From a virus: 28,347 nt of DNA. The first letter of the stretch is position 1. Each line of letters starts with the position of its first letter. Shown piece by piece: positions 25,821-28,347 of the stretch. Location: positions 1-28,347 of the IMG/VR virus record IMGVR_UViG_3300041407_000052. The stretch is one strand, 5' to 3'. A program made the translations under genes and the position numbers. The notes under the pieces are model-generated. The model had not been told where the DNA came from. It worked only from the letters and a program-made list of their open reading frames with translations, and did no database searches.

Positions 25821-25922
25821 TCAATCTTCCTTTACATGACAGTAACGGCAAAACATACCGGGGTAGTTACTAAACATGGCACCACAACCCATGCACTTCT
25901 TTTTACGCTTTAGAATCGCCAT
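25821..25922 (-). CDS. 33-aa zinc-ribbon microprotein
   Basis: CMGC and CRYC (Cys10, 13, 25, 28) flank a short loop; the N-terminus is highly basic (ILKRKKK). Overlaps the previous gene by 20 bases and ends four bases before the next start. Confidence 0.6.
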   Translation of the reverse strand: MAILKRKKKCMGCGAMFSNYPGMFCRYCHVKED

Positions 25923-26094
25923 TTAGTTTATCCATCACTTTAAACAAGTTTTTATCTTTTGTGATAGTAACACCACAAACGTCACTTTCCATCATTGCGT
26001 ATATAAGACTTCGCAAGTCTACCGACTCAAGGTCACCAATTTTCAATTGGCTTGATTCACCATTATATCTATCTAGTGTGATTATTACACGCAT
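25903..26094 (-). CDS. Hypothetical 63-aa protein
   Basis: AGAGGTA before the ATG. Alpha/beta (VIITLDRYNGESSQLKIGDL, then VCGVTITKDKNLFKVMDKLN). Unknown. Confidence 0.65.
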   Translation of the reverse strand: MRVIITLDRYNGESSQLKIGDLESVDLRSLIYAMMESDVCGVTITKDKNLFKVMDKLNGDSKA

Positions 26095-26124
26095 TTGTAG
26101 TACCTCTGATTAATTGGCTTACTA

Positions 26125-26451
26125 TTACAAATCTCTTTTACGGTTGACATCGATAACTTTGTTGTGAATATTCAAGTTTTCACGCTCACTCCAATTAGGT
26201 GTGTTGTAGCTCCCGTTTGAGTTGCGAGTGATGTTCAACCAACCATCGGCACTCAAAGCCGCCCAAGCGCGTTGCATGTAATAATCACCATACCCGTATT
26301 CCATAGGTAGTAATATTTCAAAAACACCAGCATCTGTAAAGATTTCGATTTCAACAGTATTGTAAGTATTACCATAAGACTTCTGGAACCAACGACGACC
26401 TACAATGCTGATGGAGTTGAACGGCTGGTTGGTACGGAATTCAGTAGTCAT
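26125..26451 (-). CDS. Hypothetical 108-aa protein
   Basis: First gene of a seven-gene unit. Aromatic-rich (ISIVGRRWFQKSYGNTYNTV; LLPMEYGYGDYYMQRAWAAL). The block YGNTY plus WFQKS is seen in other phage proteins of unknown role. No membrane segment. Confidence 0.7.
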   Translation of the reverse strand: MTTEFRTNQPFNSISIVGRRWFQKSYGNTYNTVEIEIFTDAGVFEILLPMEYGYGDYYMQRAWAALSADGWLNITRNSNGSYNTPNWSERENLNIHNKVIDVNRKRDL

Positions 26452-26484
26452 GTTGGTAGTTCCTAATTGCTTGAATGTGTGATT

Positions 26485-26512
26485 AGTCTAACAGGTTTAG
26501 AGAAGTGGTCAA
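26485..26512 (-). promoter_or_regulatory. Early promoter of the 26451-24725 unit
   Basis: -35 TTGACC (26507-26512), 16-bp spacer with ACTTCTCTAAAC, -10 TAGACT (26485-26490). No leader hairpin. It overlaps the stop of the upstream gene. Confidence 0.75.
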
Positions 26513-26838
26513 GCTTTATTTTCACGTCGAATGTATTTGTGAAGCGCAGCACCGCACGCTTGCCAGTATTTGTCAAGCAATGTCTGTTGTGCTTTCTCAG
26601 ATTTGACTGTGATTCCGTATTCTTTAAGGATCTCTAGGATTTCATTGTTATAGAATGGAACTGTGCACATCGATGGTAACCCTTGCAAGTAGTCTTTGCA
26701 GGATGTATCAGTCAAACCTTTATAACCATATTCAGCTTGGTACACTTCACCGACAGTATTCTTACCACAGTCCTTGACATAATCAAGATCAATGTTTTCT
26801 TTTACAATCTTTTCAGCTACTTGTCCAATGGTAGTCAT
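26509..26838 (-). CDS. Hypothetical 109-aa conserved-type phage protein
   Basis: Conserved early leader before the ATG. Contains GEVYQAEYGYKGLTDTSCKD, GLPSMCTVPFYNNEILEILK and a Gln/Trp helix (QQTLLDKYWQACGAALHKYI). I recall similar proteins in other phage early regions; no function known. Confidence 0.7.
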   Translation of the reverse strand: MTTIGQVAEKIVKENIDLDYVKDCGKNTVGEVYQAEYGYKGLTDTSCKDYLQGLPSMCTVPFYNNEILEILKEYGITVKSEKAQQTLLDKYWQACGAALHKYIRRENKA

Positions 26839-26860
26839 GTTCGTATTCTCTTTAGTGGTG

Positions 26861-26878
26861 AAAGAGGTTTTCCCCTTT
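26861..26878 (-). promoter_or_regulatory. 5' leader hairpin of the 26838 unit
   Basis: AAAGgGG/CCtCTTT stem with one G-T pair and a four-base loop. Confidence 0.5.
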
Positions 26879-26888
26879 CTTGACGCTC

Positions 26889-26916
26889 ATTCTACACCGT
26901 TTAGAAAATGAGTCAA
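26889..26916 (-). promoter_or_regulatory. Early promoter of the 26838 gene
   Basis: -35 TTGACT (26911-26916), 16-bp spacer with ATTTTCTAAAC, -10 TAGAAT (26889-26894). Confidence 0.8.
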
Positions 26917-26954
26917 CAACTATTTTCAAAGATTTGCATTTATTTCAGGCAATG

Positions 26955-26980
26955 AAAAGCCCCGACAAAGAGGGGCTCAT
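26955..26980 (-). terminator. Terminator after the 27497-26997 unit
   Basis: AGCCCC/GGGGCT stem on the minus strand with CTTTGT-type loop, followed by TTTTCATT. Confidence 0.8.
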
Positions 26981-26996
26981 TACATAATCTGTTCTG

Positions 26997-27365
26997 TTAG
27001 TCGTACCAGTGACCGAAATATGACTCACTCAGCTCGACAGGGTTTCGATCAAGCCATTTGGAATAAACACCAGCATGGGCATTTGCCGCTTTCTTGCTAC
27101 GGAACAGGCTGCATTTACGGTCATCGTATGCAAAACCCGGAACACCTAAATCACCCGGAAAAATGTAGTCTTCACGACCAACGCAAAACGAGTAACATTT
27201 GTCAGAGTCAGTACACAAGACTTTGACCTTTTCAATCCCGCCGTTAATTTCAACCGGCGAAAGAACAGTTAGCGTTTTACCGCCGAAGAACTCACAAGTG
27301 AACAGTTGGTCACCAACGTTAAACTTGAAAGGCTTGCTTGACACTACAATACTTTTGATAGTCAT
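26997..27365 (-). CDS. Hypothetical 122-aa beta-rich protein
   Basis: Three bases after the previous stop. N-terminal strands (FKFNVGDQLFTCEFFGGKTL), two Cys near the middle (TDSDKCYSFCVGREDYIFPG) and a helix (FRSKKAANAHAGVYSKWLDR). No family. Confidence 0.7.
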   Translation of the reverse strand: MTIKSIVVSSKPFKFNVGDQLFTCEFFGGKTLTVLSPVEINGGIEKVKVLCTDSDKCYSFCVGREDYIFPGDLGVPGFAYDDRKCSLFRSKKAANAHAGVYSKWLDRNPVELSESYFGHWYD

Positions 27366-27368
27366 GTG

Positions 27369-27497
27369 TTATACTACCTTATTGATCAGGAAGCCCCAGC
27401 GACGACCTACAGGCGCGTCCGTACCATGATCAACCACCTTACCGTTGGTGCCAGTGAATTGGCGGGCAAGTGTGCGGCTCTTGAAGAACAAAGTCAT
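27369..27497 (-). CDS. Hypothetical 42-aa basic protein
   Basis: AAGGAT before the ATG at 27497. Basic (MTLFFKSRTLARQFTGTNGK, then GRRWGFLINKVV); the 'LFFKSR' start resembles the helix in its neighbour. Unknown. Confidence 0.6.
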   Translation of the reverse strand: MTLFFKSRTLARQFTGTNGKVVDHGTDAPVGRRWGFLINKVV

Positions 27498-27542
27498 TAC
27501 GATGAATCCTTAACAAATGATTAGTGGTTTGGTACGTGGTTG

Positions 27543-27570
27543 ATTCTACAGCAATGCATCAGAGTGTCAA
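27543..27570 (-). promoter_or_regulatory. Early promoter of the 27497-26997 unit
   Basis: -35 TTGACA (27565-27570), 16-bp spacer, -10 TAGAAT (27543-27548), AAAATAATTG upstream. The spacer differs from the sister promoters. Confidence 0.8.
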
Positions 27571-27573
27571 CAA

Positions 27574-27957
27574 TTATTTTAGCTGTGTTGTCATCTTTTC
27601 AATACTGGCGAACATTCTTACAGCATCTTTAACCGTCAAGAAAGTGCTAGGATCTTCAAACACACTTTTGATATTGTTTGCAGCATGGCAAACGGAAATA
27701 ACATTTCCCTTGACATACCCACGACTGTTGTCAACACGTTCGATTGACAAGTCAGTATTAGATTGGTTGCCTTGTGTGTGTAACGTCAGTGGAATACCGG
27801 TATACGCGCAATTCTTACGCATAAGCAACTGTCGGAACTCATTCAACGACAGTTTAAATTCAATGTTGCGAGTCTTTGAACTTGTTACCTTGTCGCGATA
27901 CTTGCGAGCAACTAAGCATTCAAAATCAACTAACGGCATACCTTTGACTTGTTGCAT
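27574..27957 (-). CDS. HNH-like endonuclease-fold protein
   Basis: 127 aa. The core CAYTGIPLTL (50-59) and SIERVDNSRGYVKGNVISVC (71-90), then HAANNIKS (91-98), match a phage family with a degenerate HNH or His-Me finger fold ('ERIDNSKGYxxGNV ... H.AN.IK'). The final His91 and Asn94/95 could be catalytic. It may nick DNA or merely bind it. Second gene of the rightmost unit, with AGAAAGAG upstream. Confidence 0.65.
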   Translation of the reverse strand: MQQVKGMPLVDFECLVARKYRDKVTSSKTRNIEFKLSLNEFRQLLMRKNCAYTGIPLTLHTQGNQSNTDLSIERVDNSRGYVKGNVISVCHAANNIKSVFEDPSTFLTVKDAVRMFASIEKMTTQLK

Positions 27958-27992
27958 TGTCTTACTCTTTCTGTCTAATTGTTAATGGGGTT

Positions 27993-28304
27993 TTACAAAC
28001 CTTGTTCTTTCAGCTCTGCAATCATATCGCGCCAGAATGCAACACGCATGTTGTAACACGCTTTAGACTCATGTGACCAACGAGTGTAATAACCACGGTA
28101 CTTCGTGTTTGTAAACTTCAAGTAACTGCAGAGTACGGTTGTGTCTTCTTGATTCAACAACGTTTCAATCTTATTGATCAAGAAAAGTCGAGCATTATCA
28201 CAATAACGCAGTGAGTCAGCAACTTCGGAAATACAGTGGCACATATAATTGTAACGATCGTATTTTGTTTCGAGTGCCAACGTCAACAGTTCAGAAGCTT
28301 TCAT
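27993..28304 (-). CDS. Hypothetical 103-aa protein
   Basis: The conserved leader AGGAATACGAAC fixes the ATG at 28304; a frame starting at 28340 is longer but would begin inside the promoter. All-helical, Cys- and Tyr-rich (YDRYNYMCHCISEVADSLRY; WSHESKACYNMRVAFWRDMI). Unknown. Confidence 0.7.
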   Translation of the reverse strand: MKASELLTLALETKYDRYNYMCHCISEVADSLRYCDNARLFLINKIETLLNQEDTTVLCSYLKFTNTKYRGYYTRWSHESKACYNMRVAFWRDMIAELKEQGL

Positions 28305-28338
28305 GTTCGTATTCCTGTTTGCTTGGTTGGTGTTGACC

Positions 28339-28344
28339 ATTCTA
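28339..28344 (-). promoter_or_regulatory. -10 element of an early promoter cut by the window edge
   Basis: TAGAAT in the early-family context (CTGTAGAAT) ends the window; the -35 lies outside. It drives 28304-27574. Confidence 0.6.
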
Positions 28345-28347
28345 CAG

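Noticed and set aside
1-28347. tRNA genes, CRISPR arrays and insertion sequences
   Set aside because: No cloverleaf with a T-loop consensus, no regularly spaced direct repeats and no transposase or terminal repeats were seen.

Overview
The window is a piece of a double-stranded DNA bacteriophage genome, most likely a virulent tailed phage of Pseudomonas. The phage signs are dense packing of very small genes, start/stop overlaps (ATGA, TAATG) across whole operons, a homing endonuclease, nucleotide-metabolism and DNA-repair genes, and a battery of near-identical sigma70-type promoters in front of tiny unrecognised genes. The Pseudomonas assignment is an inference from cargo: a close look-alike of the Pseudomonas intracellular medium-chain PHA depolymerase (PhaZ) and a family-7-like alginate lyase. 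No virion, terminase or lysis gene is seen.

Layout. (1) Positions 1-2320, plus strand: the end of an HNH/AP2 homing endonuclease, then nadV (nicotinamide phosphoribosyltransferase with an unusual insertion) and a terminator. (2) Positions 2346-17255, plus strand: one promoter and about 43 translationally coupled genes ending at a terminator that overlaps the last stop codon. Recognisable members are a MESH1/SpoT-like HD hydrolase, a DUF4406 protein, dCMP deaminase, ATP-dependent DNA ligase, a SLOG protein, an alginate-lyase-like protein, a lambda-type phosphatase, a DUF7831-like protein, a TOPRIM protein, a cupin, a PD-(D/E)XK nuclease, PhaZ and a DUF551 protein. (3) Positions 17256-18405: about 1.15 kb without a convincing gene, where the two transcription directions converge. 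It holds about 20 consecutive short perfect or near-perfect hairpins and a strong minus-strand promoter at its right end. (4) Positions 18406-28347, minus strand: an early-type region of about 30 small genes arranged as repeated cassettes (promoter, 5' stem-loop, conserved Shine-Dalgarno leader, one to several genes, often a terminator). It includes a J-domain protein, a winged-helix protein, an HNH-like protein, a DUF6197 protein, zinc-ribbon microproteins and small membrane proteins.

The most striking features outside genes are three parS sites (one a perfect 16-bp ParB palindrome, two differing at one base) about 2 kb apart, each directly after the stop codon of a small minus-strand gene; the hairpin array; and two homologous promoter-driven non-coding cassettes at 19.7-19.9 and 21.0-21.2 kb. 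No parB gene is visible, so the sites may capture the host's ParB.

Working together (inference): the left operon looks like a middle-phase takeover set that refills NAD, reshapes nucleotide pools and signals, repairs DNA and mobilises host carbon stores and exopolysaccharide. The right region looks like immediate-early host-takeover genes read by host RNA polymerase. All family assignments rest on reading motifs by eye; no database search was possible.
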